DNA of 17,301 nt from JBBITW01 sp037440525 (lineage in GTDB: Bacteria; Desulfobacterota; BSN033; UBA1163), in contig JBBITW010000068.1 in NCBI GenBank assembly GCA_037440525.1, positions 1 through 17,301 of the forward strand, given 5' to 3'. Both the position numbers and the translations under genes were made by a program. Below, piece after piece: positions 1-8,107 of this stretch. Each line of letters opens with the position of its first letter. Position 1 is the first letter of the stretch. The notes under the pieces are model-generated. The model had not been told where the DNA came from. It did no database searches and saw only the letters and a program-made list of their open reading frames with translations.

Positions 1-369
1 AGATAATAGATAAATCGATGAGGTGAAACAATACAAGACATTTGCAGGTATTAATTAAAATTTATTTCTGGCACTAAAAAATCCTGCTTCTGGATTGAAG
101 CATGACCAAATCCAATGAAGGACTATCTTTACCTTCGTATGAGGCAAAAGGAGCCATTTAACATCATCTATTTTACGCACGACCCAAAAACATTTTAATT
201 TAAATTATCTCTGTTCTCGAGTTATCAAAGAATTTTCCGAAAATACTTTTTCATTTTCAAAAAATTATCTGAAGAAAGTTTTGACAAATTTAATTTTTAT
301 CATTTATATTTGAGCAATTTAATAAATTAAAGCCAACTTTTCTTTTACATCCTTTTTAATCAGCCGAAC
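1..369. other. AT-rich intergenic leader without a recognisable gene
   Basis: I see no convincing coding region, RNA gene or long repeat here on either strand. The only interpretable element is the promoter-like pair near its right end, listed separately. The left edge may include the 3' flank of a gene outside the window. Confidence 0.5.
281..310 (+). promoter_or_regulatory. Putative sigma-70 promoter of the ABC transporter genes
   Basis: A perfect -35 box TTGACA (281-286) is followed after 18 bases by TATATT (305-310), a 5 of 6 match to TATAAT. It lies about 60 bases before the permease start, in the right orientation. The surroundings are very AT-rich, so chance matches are likely. There is no clear Shine-Dalgarno sequence before the permease start. 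Confidence 0.45.
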
Positions 370-601
370 GTGATGATAAAAACAGCTTATTCCATCCCTC
401 CTTCCCCTTCTAAGTTTAAGTGGATAGACCTTTTGATATTCTCTTTCATTCTAAGTGTTCTTTCTCTTGTTGTTTATATTGCTTCGGGGTGGCGTGTGGA
501 GATGCAACCCTCTGTTGAGATCCATTTGAGCCTAAGATACCTTCCTTTTTACTCTGCAAACTCCATCGTCAGAATAGGGTTTGCCTACCTTCTCTCTCTT
601 A

Positions 602-608
602 TTTTTTT
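602..608 (+). other. Frameshift site in a T7 run of the permease
   Basis: Upstream the protein reads ...AYLLSLIF in the 370 frame. Downstream the family-like continuation (SIWYGYVANRSK) is in the +1 frame. Skipping one T in this heptamer joins the two without loss of residues. Homopolymer indels are common both in decaying genes and in sequencing. Confidence 0.75.
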
Positions 609-940
609 CTATTTGGTATGGATACGTTGCCAATCGAAGTAAAACCCATGAAAGAGTGATGGTTCCTTTGCTTGATGTTTTACAATCCATACCTGTTTTG
701 TCCTTTCTCCCCGGGGTAGTTTTAGCCATGATCACCCTTTTCCCCAATAGGAGGCTTGGGGTTGAATTGGCTTCGATCTTTCTTATATTTACTGGTCAGG
801 TCTGGAATATGGCATTCAGTTATTATAATTCAATCAATACTATTCCAGGAGAACTTATTGAGGTGACAAAAGTATTTAATCTTACCCGATTTACGAAGTT
901 TTTGAAACTTGATATACCATTCAGTGCTATTGGGCTGATA

Positions 941-943
941 TGA
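941..943 (+). other. In-frame TGA at a conserved Trp codon of the permease
   Basis: The same frame stays open on both sides of this TGA: ...DIPFSAIGLI, stop, NSMMSVAGGWFFL. Relatives of this double permease, as I remember them, read W at this point, so TGG to TGA is the simplest change. Genes 3600-4433 and 15715-16971 in this window end with TGA, which argues against general TGA-to-Trp recoding. Confidence 0.75.
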
Positions 944-2097
944 AATAGTATGATGTCTGTAGCGGGAGGTTGGTTCTTCTTAATGGCATGTGAAATGTTT
1001 GTTTTAAAGGATCGAGATTTCAGACTTCCTGGTATTGGTTCATATATCCAAACCGCAGCCAATAAGGGGGATATGGAGCATGTAATATATGGAATTGCAA
1101 CAATGATTCTCCTTATCATTATTATTGATATTCTGATCTGGCGTCCCTTGGTTGCCTGGTCACAAAAATTTAGAATCGAAATGATTCAATCTGAAATTGA
1201 AAGAGAGTCAATTGTACTTGATCTTATTAGAAAATCGACTTTAATCGAAAAAATAATTAATTTGGGGTCAAGCCTTCTAAAGAAGGTAGAGAGTCTTTAT
1301 AGTGAAATAGGTTTCCATAGAAAAAAAAGACTTACAAAAATTGGTAAAATCATTACTTATGGATTTTCTCTTTTTAGCCTTCTTTTCCTGTCCTGGGCTC
1401 TATTAAAGGCAATCCTTCTATTTTTAAACCTAAGTGGAGAAATCTATTTTACTATCCTTAAGGCTTCAATTTATTCACTCATCAGGACATCTGTTGCAAT
1501 TATTCTTGCCGCTTTATGGACAGTTCCATTAGGAGTTTACATAGGTATGAATCCTAAAGCTTCAAGGATTATTCAGCCCATTGTCCAGATAATGGCCTCC
1601 GTTCCAGCAACTGCCATCTTTCCTGTCGTTCTCCTCTTTCTGATCAAATTTGGTGGAGGGATTTCCCTTGGCTCAATATTGCTGATGCTTCTTGGAACCC
1701 AGTGGTATATTCTTTTTAATGCCATTGCAGGAGCATCTGCTCTTCCGCAAGATTTAAAGGAGATAGCGAAGGTCTACGGGCTAAAAGGAATCAGGAAGTG
1801 GCGAACCCTGATTATTCCAGGTATCTTCCCTTATCTGGTGACAGGTTTTATCACTGCAACTGGAGGAGCATGGAATGCCACGATTGTATCCGAATATGTT
1901 ACATTTGGTGGAGAAACACTAAAAACCATGGGGCTTGGAAGCCTTATCAGTGAATCTACAGAAAACGGTAATTTTGGGCTTTTACTCCTGAGTACAGTAG
2001 TGATGGCAATTATTGTAATAAGCATCAACCGATTACTATGGAAAAGATTATTTGCCCTCGCCAGAGAGAAATACAGGCTTGATTAAAGGAGAAATCC

Positions 2098-3370
2098 ATG
2101 TCAGAAATTCTCCTTGAGGCTCAAAATATTACAAAATCCTTTCCCATGAGGGGGAGAGAAGAACTTTCTGTTCTTGAAGACATAAATCTAAAGATTAAAG
2201 AGGCCGAATTTGTTTCTATCCTTGGGCCCTCAGGGGCTGGGAAATCAACCCTCCTTAGAATTATGGCAGGACTTGCTTCTCCATCCAGAGGAGAGGTCTT
2301 TTATCATGGTATTCCTTTGAAATCAATATCTAACCCAAGGATTGGAGTTGTTTTTCAAAGTTTTGCACTTTTCCCATGGCTTACTGTTTTTGAAAATGTG
2401 GAATTGGGTTTAAAATCATTCAAAATTCCAGAAAACGAGTCAGAAGAGAGGTGTTTAAAAGCGATTGACCTGGTGGGATTGGATGGTTTTGAAAAGGCTT
2501 ATCCGAGAGAACTCTCCGGGGGAAATGCGACAACGTGTTGGTATTGCTCGAGCCCTTGTTATCGAACCCGAGATTCTTTTTATGGACGAGCCTTTCTCCT
2601 CTCTGGATGTCCTTACGGCTGAAAACCTGAGGGGAGAGCTTATCACATTATGGGCAGAAAAGAAGTTGCCGATTAAATCAATCATTTTTGTTACACATAA
2701 TATTGAAGAGGCGGTTTTCATGTCAGATAGAGCAATCATTTTGAGTCATAATCCAGGGCGGATAAAGTCGAATCTACCCATAGATCTTCCCCATATGAGA
2801 GATAAGAATTCAAGAAATTTTAAATTTATTATGGATGAGATTTATACCATTCTTACAAAACCTCCGGAAGAGATTCCTTTCCTTCTCAAAATGGAACGAT
2901 ACCAATTTCTTCCCCATTCTAAGGTTGGAGCAATTGCGGGTTTGATAGAACTGGTTCATGATAAAGGGAAAGAAGTTGATATTTCTATTCTCGCCTCTGA
3001 CCTGGGAATGGAGGTGGATGATATCTTTCCTCTGATAGATGCCTCTGTGATTTTGGGATTTGGAATAATAAAGGAAGGAGATTTTATCCTCTCTGAAAAA
3101 GGAGCTGAATTTTCTGAAGCCGATACACTTAGAAAGAAAGAAGTTTTTAGAGAAGCAGCCTTAAGCAATGTCCAATTAATAAAACAAATTGTTCAGACCC
3201 TCCAATCTACCAAAAAGCATAGAATTTCTGAAGAATTCTTTATCGAAATTCTTGGAAATCACTTTACCAAGGATGAAGCCTGGTCTCAGCTTGAAATAGC
3301 CATCGATTGGGGGAGATATGCAGAGCTATTTGTCTATGATTATGAGTCCGGAGAGCTCTTTTTTGAATAA
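2098..3370 (+). pseudogene. ABC transporter ATPase with C-terminal AAA-associated domain, frameshifted
   Basis: This is the nucleotide-binding subunit partner of the preceding permease. A strong AAAGGAG site precedes ATG 2098. The N-terminal part shows Walker A (GPSGAGKST), the Q-loop (VVFQSFALFPW) and the signature LSGG. The frame then breaks at 2518-2525 and the protein continues in the next frame as MRQRVGIARAL, Walker B (ILFMDEPFSSLD) and the H-loop (FVTHNIEEA). Removing one base restores about 423 residues. The last ~160 residues (from about 2870) resemble the AAA-associated C-terminal domain found in many NitT/TauT-type ATPases. No substrate-binding protein gene is adjacent. With the frameshift inside the signature and helical region, neither fragment can be a working ATPase alone. 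Pseudogene is my preferred call, with a sequencing indel as the alternative. Confidence 0.8.
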
Positions 3371-3599
3371 AAATGGTAATTAAAGTTTTCTATAGAAAAT
3401 TAGATAATTTTTAAAAGAAAAATTTAGTTTGTAATAGAAACAGATAACTATCATAACAAGCTCATTAGAACTTTTCCTCATTTTTTCAGCATATTCCTGA
3501 GGTTTCCTGAGTTTTTTCGAAAATAAAGCATGGCCAAAAATCATCCATACCCTTTAGCTCAATACACTGTAAGGCTATATTGTCTGAAATGGTTAAGTT
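3371..3599. other. Intergenic spacer after the ABC transporter
   Basis: This is 229 bases of AT-rich DNA. It holds a perfect 14-base palindrome TTTTCTATAGAAAA at 3386-3399, 15 bases after the ATPase stop, which might form a weak 3'-end structure. There is no GC-rich stem and no clear promoter. Confidence 0.4.
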
Positions 3600-4433
3600 A
3601 TGTATAATAATAAAATAATGAATTTTAGATTTTCGATCCTTTTCATAATTTTTTTAGCCATAGGGATTTTTCTTTCTCCACCCTCTTTGTTTGTACAGGG
3701 TGATCTCTGGAGAAGGGTCGATGATGGATTGTTTCTTGGTGAGTTCGTAGCACATGATATTACCATTATAAGGATTGATCCAGGATATTACTCTTTTAAA
3801 CTTTTATGTGCCTCCGAGAGAGGTAATATAAGGATGCCAGTAAGAAAATGGTGTCAAAGATACAATCTCATTTCAGCAATCAACGCAGGGATGTATCAGA
3901 AGGACGGGATAAAAAATGTTGGCTACATGAGGAATTTCAGTCATATAAATAATCCAAGGTTAAATACCCGATATAAGGCCCTCCTTGCATTTAATCCGAT
4001 AGATGAATCACTTCCAGAGGTCCAGATCATAGATATGAAATGTCAGGATTTTGAAAAACTCAAGGATAGATATAATACAGTTATTCAAGGCATTAGAATG
4101 ACAAGTTGCCGACAGGAGAATGTCTGGCAGAGACAGGAGAAGAAGTGGAGTATTTCCGCATTTGGTATAGACAGGAAAGGAAACGGACTATTCATCTTTG
4201 CAGAATCTCCTATTTCTGTCCACGACCTTACAAATATTTTATTATCCCTACCCATCTCGCTATACAATGCCATGTATCTGGAAGGCGGTCCTGAAGCCTC
4301 TTTGTATTTTTCGGCAAATGGAATCGAATTTGAAAAAATCGGTTCTCATGAGACAATTTCCAAGGAAGAAAATTTTTCAAAGGTTGCCCGTTCTATTCCC
4401 AATGTGATAGGTATTGTAAAGCGGGAGAAATGA
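3600..4433 (+). CDS. DUF2233/NAGPA-like phosphodiester glycosidase family protein, exported
   Basis: A 277-residue protein whose N-terminus has a short charged stretch and a hydrophobic segment (FSILFIIFLAIGIFL, residues ~11-25), so it is exported or membrane-anchored. The body has the family landmarks INAGMY (residues ~95-100), followed by a Gly-containing loop (GIKNVGYMRN), and near the C-terminus LEGGPEASLYF, matching the Asp/Glu-Gly-Gly motif of the YigE/DUF2233 branch of the phosphodiester glycosidase (NAGPA) superfamily. Members of that superfamily cleave sugar phosphodiester bonds; the substrate here is unknown. The start at 3600 and the in-frame ATG at 3618 both lack a clear ribosome site, and either gives a signal-like N-terminus. 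It stands alone, with gaps of about 200 bases on both sides. It is intact, unlike the ABC genes upstream. Confidence 0.7.
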   Translation: MYNNKIMNFRFSILFIIFLAIGIFLSPPSLFVQGDLWRRVDDGLFLGEFVAHDITIIRIDPGYYSFKLLCASERGNIRMPVRKWCQRYNLISAINAGMYQKDGIKNVGYMRNFSHINNPRLNTRYKALLAFNPIDESLPEVQIIDMKCQDFEKLKDRYNTVIQGIRMTSCRQENVWQRQEKKWSISAFGIDRKGNGLFIFAESPISVHDLTNILLSLPISLYNAMYLEGGPEASLYFSANGIEFEKIGSHETISKEENFSKVARSIPNVIGIVKREK

Positions 4434-4506
4434 ATTTCCAAGTTTAAGATTTCTCCTTGAATCATGAGGAGGATAAGTTGGATATTGAAAAGAATTGCTC
4501 AAGTAT

Positions 4507-4535
4507 TTGACACCGATTTTTTTGTATGGTAAAAA
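4507..4535 (+). promoter_or_regulatory. Putative promoter of the mutase operon
   Basis: TTGACA (4507-4512) is a perfect -35 box. With a 17-base spacer the -10 is TAAAAA (4530-4535), a 4 of 6 match. It lies about 105 bases before the mutase start, and no other good candidate is visible in the 207-base gap. Confidence 0.4.
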
Positions 4536-4552
4536 AGACTCTGTCAAGAAGA

Positions 4553-4573
4553 TTTTTCGAGAGCTCTGAAAAA
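4553..4573 (+). promoter_or_regulatory. Quasi-palindrome in the mutase operon leader, possible operator
   Basis: Arms TTTTTC (4553-4558) and GAAAAA (4568-4573) flank the self-complementary AGAGCTCT (4560-4567), with one unpaired G at 4559. It begins some 17 bases after the proposed -10 box, about where a repressor would sit, or where the transcript could fold. No regulator gene is present in the window. A chance dyad is possible. Confidence 0.3.
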
Positions 4574-4640
4574 GTCCTGAAATGACTATTCTCCTTTCGC
4601 AATAATTTTTAAATGAAAACATCTAAGAAGGGGTGAGAAG

Positions 4641-6248
4641 ATGAATGAAGGAAAAAAGGATTCCAAGAGATATATGTTTGACTGGGGGATGGAGCTAAAA
4701 CCCTTTTATAAATCCGAGGATTTATCAGATATCGATTATGAAAAGGATATTGGAGACCCTGGAAATTACCCTTATATAAGAGGAACGTTTCCTCTGATGT
4801 ATCGATCAAGGCCTCCTCTCTTCAGGGTATATTCAGGTTTTTTAAGTGGTGAGGATACAAATGCGCGACTAAGGTATCTCTTTGATCGAGGAATGACAAC
4901 AATGAGTATAGCCCTTGACCTACCAACCCAGCTGGGTCTGGATTCTGATGACCCCCGGGCAGAAGATGAGGTAGGAAGAATAGGTGTCGCTATTGATACA
5001 CTTCAGGATATGGAGGATGTCTTAAAAGGGATAGACCTCAGTAAGGTCAGCACCAATATCACGATAAATGCACTGGCTCCAATCCTGCTCTCAATGTATA
5101 TAGCCGTGGCTGAAAAGCAGGGGGTCAGTAAGGATCAAATAAGTATTGTGACACAGAATGATATATTGAAGGAATATGTGGTTCGGGGTGCATGGATATT
5201 TCCTCCAAAACATGGCCTTAGAGTAACGGTTGATGTGATCGAATATTGTGCAAAGGAGGTTCCAAAGGCAAGCCCAGTCAGTGTAGCTGCAGGACATATA
5301 AGGTCATCAGGTGCAAATGCAGCGCAGGAGGTAGGATGGGGTTTTGCAATCGCCTCTGCCTACATTCAGACTGCACTGGAGAGGGGAATGGATATAGATC
5401 AGGTTGCCTCTTTCATCACCTTTACATTCCATAATAAACTAAACTTCTTTGAGGAGGCAGCAAAGTACAGGGCAGCACGCAGGATTTGGGCAAGGTTGCT
5501 AAAAGAACGATTTGGTGCAAAAAATCCACGATCCCTGTTGCTTAGATCTTTTGGTGGTGGTGGGATGGAAGAGCTGACCATGCAGGAACCGCTAAATAAC
5601 ATAATAAGGGAGACATTAGTTGCACTGGGTTGCATATTGGGAGGTGTTCAGGGGATAGGGCTCTGTTGCTATGATGAGGCATATACAATTCCCTCACCTG
5701 AAGCTCAACTCATTCAGATGAGGACAGTCCAGATTCTTATGGAAGAGGCAGGGCTTGGAGATGTTGCTGATCCACTGGGTGGATCATATTATCTGGAAAG
5801 ACTTACAATGGAGCTTGAAAGGGCAATCATGAAGGTGTTAGATGATGTTGAGAAGGCAGGCGGAGCAGTAAAGGCAATTGAGCAGGGTCTTATTCAGCGT
5901 ATCTGTGCGCAGGGTGCCTATGAGAGGCAGAAAAAAATAGATAGTGGTGAAAAGGTATGGGTAGGGGCGAATAAATATATCAGCGAAGTCGAAGAATGGG
6001 ATGTAAAACTACATGAATATGACCCATCAATCAGTGAAAGACAGATTCAGAAACTAAACAGGATAAGAAAAGAGCGTGATAATTCAAAAGTGCAGAGATG
6101 TCTGAAAGATATTAAGGAGGCTGCAGAAAGCAATGTCAATCTCGTTCCCCCAATTATGGAAGCAGTTAAGACCTATGCAACGGTTGGGGAGATTGCAGGA
6201 GTGTTAAGAGGTGTTTTTGGTGAATTCAAGGAACCATCCATATTTTAG
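4641..6248 (+). CDS. B12-dependent acyl-CoA mutase, large (catalytic) subunit, methylmalonyl-CoA mutase family
   Basis: A 535-residue TIM-barrel subunit of a coenzyme-B12 carbon-skeleton mutase, made without the B12 domain, which is the next gene. The start ATG 4641 has AAGGGGTGAG in front. Landmarks: FRVYSGF with Tyr64 (Tyr89 in the Propionibacterium enzyme), LDLPTQLGLDSD (92-103), QNDILKEYVVR with Arg182 (Arg207 there), His219 in AAGHIRSSGA (the catalytic-His position) and Glu346 (Glu370 there). Tyr and Arg at those sites normally read the free carboxylate of methylmalonyl/succinyl-CoA, whereas isobutyryl-CoA mutase has Phe and Gln. Odd: the usual H-x-Q-T loop is SFGGGGMEELT (303-313), the GGTQSLHTN stretch is GGVQGIGLC, and the Tyr before His219 is Gly218. 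So the family is certain but the substrate is not. Methylmalonyl-, ethylmalonyl- or alkylsuccinyl-CoA-type substrates are possible. Confidence 0.9.
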   Translation: MNEGKKDSKRYMFDWGMELKPFYKSEDLSDIDYEKDIGDPGNYPYIRGTFPLMYRSRPPLFRVYSGFLSGEDTNARLRYLFDRGMTTMSIALDLPTQLGLDSDDPRAEDEVGRIGVAIDTLQDMEDVLKGIDLSKVSTNITINALAPILLSMYIAVAEKQGVSKDQISIVTQNDILKEYVVRGAWIFPPKHGLRVTVDVIEYCAKEVPKASPVSVAAGHIRSSGANAAQEVGWGFAIASAYIQTALERGMDIDQVASFITFTFHNKLNFFEEAAKYRAARRIWARLLKERFGAKNPRSLLLRSFGGGGMEELTMQEPLNNIIRETLVALGCILGGVQGIGLCCYDEAYTIPSPEAQLIQMRTVQILMEEAGLGDVADPLGGSYYLERLTMELERAIMKVLDDVEKAGGAVKAIEQGLIQRICAQGAYERQKKIDSGEKVWVGANKYISEVEEWDVKLHEYDPSISERQIQKLNRIRKERDNSKVQRCLKDIKEAAESNVNLVPPIMEAVKTYATVGEIAGVLRGVFGEFKEPSIF

Positions 6249-6263
6249 AGAGCGGAGGAAATA

Positions 6264-6677
6264 ATGAGCGAGAAGAGGCCGATAAGGATTTTAATAGGGA
6301 AACCAGGGCTGGACGGCCACGATGTGGGAGCAAAGATTGTAAGTATGGCCTTAAGGGATGCTGGAATGGAGGTAATCTACACTGGGCTTCACAGCACAGT
6401 GGATCAGATTGTGCAGATTGCTCTTCAAGAGGATGTGGACATCATTGGATTAAGCATTTTATCAGGGGCACATCTTCCCATAGCGCAGAAACTTATTCAG
6501 AAGCTAAAAGAAAAGGGTCTAACAGATGTTCCAGTTGTAATGGGTGGTGTAATTCCCAAAAAGGATATTCCTGCCCTTAAAAGTTATGGTGTAGCGGAGG
6601 TATGTCAGTTTAGCACACCACTTAATAAGGTGGTGGAGACTGTTGAAAAAATAGCAAGGGAAAGAAAGACCTTATAA
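6264..6677 (+). CDS. B12-dependent acyl-CoA mutase, small (cobalamin-binding) subunit
   Basis: A 137-residue Rossmann-like B12-binding protein, the size usual for separate small subunits of two-part acyl-CoA mutases. It carries the base-off/His-on signature DGHDVG with Asp17, His19 (lower cobalt ligand) and Gly22, then S64-x-L66 (SILSGAH) and the Gly94-Gly95 turn in VMGGVIP. The gap to the large subunit is 15 bases, with GGAGG before ATG 6264, so the two are co-translated partners. It is intact and conventional, in contrast to the altered catalytic subunit. No cobalamin riboswitch is visible upstream of the pair, and no MeaB-type GTPase chaperone is in the window. Confidence 0.93.
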   Translation: MSEKRPIRILIGKPGLDGHDVGAKIVSMALRDAGMEVIYTGLHSTVDQIVQIALQEDVDIIGLSILSGAHLPIAQKLIQKLKEKGLTDVPVVMGGVIPKKDIPALKSYGVAEVCQFSTPLNKVVETVEKIARERKTL

Positions 6678-6726
6678 ATCGCTGATAATCATTCTGTTAA
6701 GATTAAATCTATTGGAGAGATCCTGA

Positions 6727-8106
6727 ATGAGTTTCTCAGAGAGGATAGCAGATTTTGTAGCAAATACTAATTATAATAGAATCCCTCAGAAGGCCATAAG
6801 TATTGCAAAGAAGGCAATACTTGACTGGATAGGTGTGACCATCGCAGGTTCAAAAGAGTTAGGACCAAAGATACTGTCGGATCAGGTTAGAAGGACAATG
6901 GCAACAGAGGAGAGTGGTGTGATCTGTGGAAGATTTAAAACTTCTGCTGAGCTTTCAGCATGGGTAAATGGGACTTCAGGCCATTGCCTTGATTACGACG
7001 ATACATTTCCCAACCAGGTTGGCTATAATTTCCATCCCACCGTCCCGATCCTTCCTGCAGTCTTATCAATGGGTGAGAGAATTAATGCATCTGGCAGAGA
7101 AATTCTTACTGCTTATATTATTGGCATTGAAATTGAGGCTCGATTGGGTGAAGCAATTGGTCTTTACAGTTCAAGAATTGGATGGCATCCAACAGCTATT
7201 ATTGGTACGATTGGTGCTTCGATGGCATGTGCCCATATGCTGAAACTCGACTTTGAAAAAACTCAGACCGCAATGGGTATAGCCTGTTCCCTTGCCAGTG
7301 GCATCATCCAGAATTTCGGTTCAATGACAAAGCCCCTTCATGCTGGAAATGCTGCAAGAAATGGTGTAGTAGCTTCGCTTTTAGCTCAGAGTGGATTTAC
7401 TGCCAGCAAGAATATAATGGAAGGGGAGACGGGTTTTTGCAGTATTTTTAGTGGTGGAAGATCAAAAGGGATTGAAGATGAGGATGATTTCGGGAAAAGA
7501 TGGCACATCATTTCACCAGGGATTTCGCTAAAACCATATCCGTGTTGCCGTTCGACTCACTCGAGCATAGATGCATCCCTTTATTTAAAGGAAATTATCG
7601 GTATTGATCATACAAAGATTACGAAGATTATTTGCAGAACGAGTCCTGATCATCCAAAATTAGCGAGATTTCATAGACCAAGAAATGGCACTGAAGGAAA
7701 GTTCAGTATCCCTTATTGTATAGCGGTTTCATTGATTCGGGGAAGGATTTTACTTGAAGACTTTACTGATGAGAAGGTGAATGATCCTGAGGTTCAAAAC
7801 CTTTTAACCAAAGTTGATTTTGAATATCCTGAAGAATATATAAAAGAAAGGATGAGCCTCTCTCAGGAGGTTGTTGTTGAAATTGAAAATAAGAAGAGAT
7901 ATTCACACAAGATTGAGATACCAAAAGGGGAGCCTGAGAATCCATTGACAGATCATGAATTGAGAGATAAGTTTATTGACTGCTCTCGTTTTTCACTTTC
8001 TCAAATGGAGAGTGAAAAGGTGATGGAGATTGTAAATGGCTTAGAATCACTTGATCATATCTCTAAACTGATGAATATGGTGACTTTTACTAACAAGGGA
8101 GGTTAA
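6727..8106 (+). CDS. MmgE/PrpD family protein (2-methylcitrate dehydratase / cis-aconitate decarboxylase superfamily)
   Basis: A 459-residue two-domain protein; ATG 6727 has GGAGAG just upstream. Characterised relatives either dehydrate 2-methylcitrate (PrpD) or decarboxylate cis-aconitate to itaconate (CAD/IRG1). Visible landmarks are GHCLDYDDT (85-93), His103 (FHPTVP), His154 (WHPTA), TKPLHAG with Lys202 (201-207) and His278 in KPYPCCRSTHSS. From memory these match the active-site Asp, His, His, Lys and His of human CAD, so the active site looks complete. Family members with unrelated or unknown substrates are common, so substrate cannot be read off. The stop is one base before the CoA-transferase start, and that gene's ribosome site lies inside this gene's end, so the two are likely translationally linked. 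A role on a polycarboxylate or its CoA ester fits the operon; this is inference. Confidence 0.88.
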   Translation: MSFSERIADFVANTNYNRIPQKAISIAKKAILDWIGVTIAGSKELGPKILSDQVRRTMATEESGVICGRFKTSAELSAWVNGTSGHCLDYDDTFPNQVGYNFHPTVPILPAVLSMGERINASGREILTAYIIGIEIEARLGEAIGLYSSRIGWHPTAIIGTIGASMACAHMLKLDFEKTQTAMGIACSLASGIIQNFGSMTKPLHAGNAARNGVVASLLAQSGFTASKNIMEGETGFCSIFSGGRSKGIEDEDDFGKRWHIISPGISLKPYPCCRSTHSSIDASLYLKEIIGIDHTKITKIICRTSPDHPKLARFHRPRNGTEGKFSIPYCIAVSLIRGRILLEDFTDEKVNDPEVQNLLTKVDFEYPEEYIKERMSLSQEVVVEIENKKRYSHKIEIPKGEPENPLTDHELRDKFIDCSRFSLSQMESEKVMEIVNGLESLDHISKLMNMVTFTNKGG

Positions 8107-8107
8107 G

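Larger units (their letters stand above)
370..2086 (+). pseudogene. NitT/TauT-type ABC transporter permease, double-length, broken by a frameshift and a stop
   Basis: Read through its lesions this is one protein of about 571 residues with two BPD_transp_1 permease units in tandem. It would form the membrane channel of an importer of the nitrate/sulfonate/taurine class. The first unit runs over 370-1140 and the second over about 1440-2030; each carries hydrophobic helices and an EAA-type loop (second: ALPQDLKEIAKVYGL). The N-terminal part is in one frame to the T7 run at 602-608; homology-like sequence then continues in the next frame, as if one T were extra. An in-frame TGA at 941-943 sits where the family has Trp (GL-W-NSMM). 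The total length of 1717 bases is exactly one more than a multiple of three, supporting a single +1 insertion. The start is GTG 370 or ATG 373, both without a clear ribosome site. The ATPase follows 11 bases later. It is probably a decaying gene; sequencing error could explain the indel but less easily the stop. Confidence 0.8.

Noticed and set aside
532..747. Open frame on the minus strand over the permease
   Set aside because: It lies antisense to recognisable permease sequence, has no family likeness and no ribosome site.
3386..3399. Perfect palindrome TTTTCTATAGAAAA after the ABC ATPase as terminator
   Set aside because: It is AT-only apart from one C/G pair, has no loop and no following T-run, so it is unlikely to terminate transcription.
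4464..4532. Short frame starting MRRISWILKRIAQ before the mutase operon
   Set aside because: It overlaps the proposed promoter and its 22 codons resemble nothing I know; chance is the simplest view.
4434..4640. Cobalamin riboswitch before the B12-dependent mutase
   Set aside because: The gap is only 207 bases, AT-rich, and shows no B12-box-like conserved sequence or the expected GC-rich helices.
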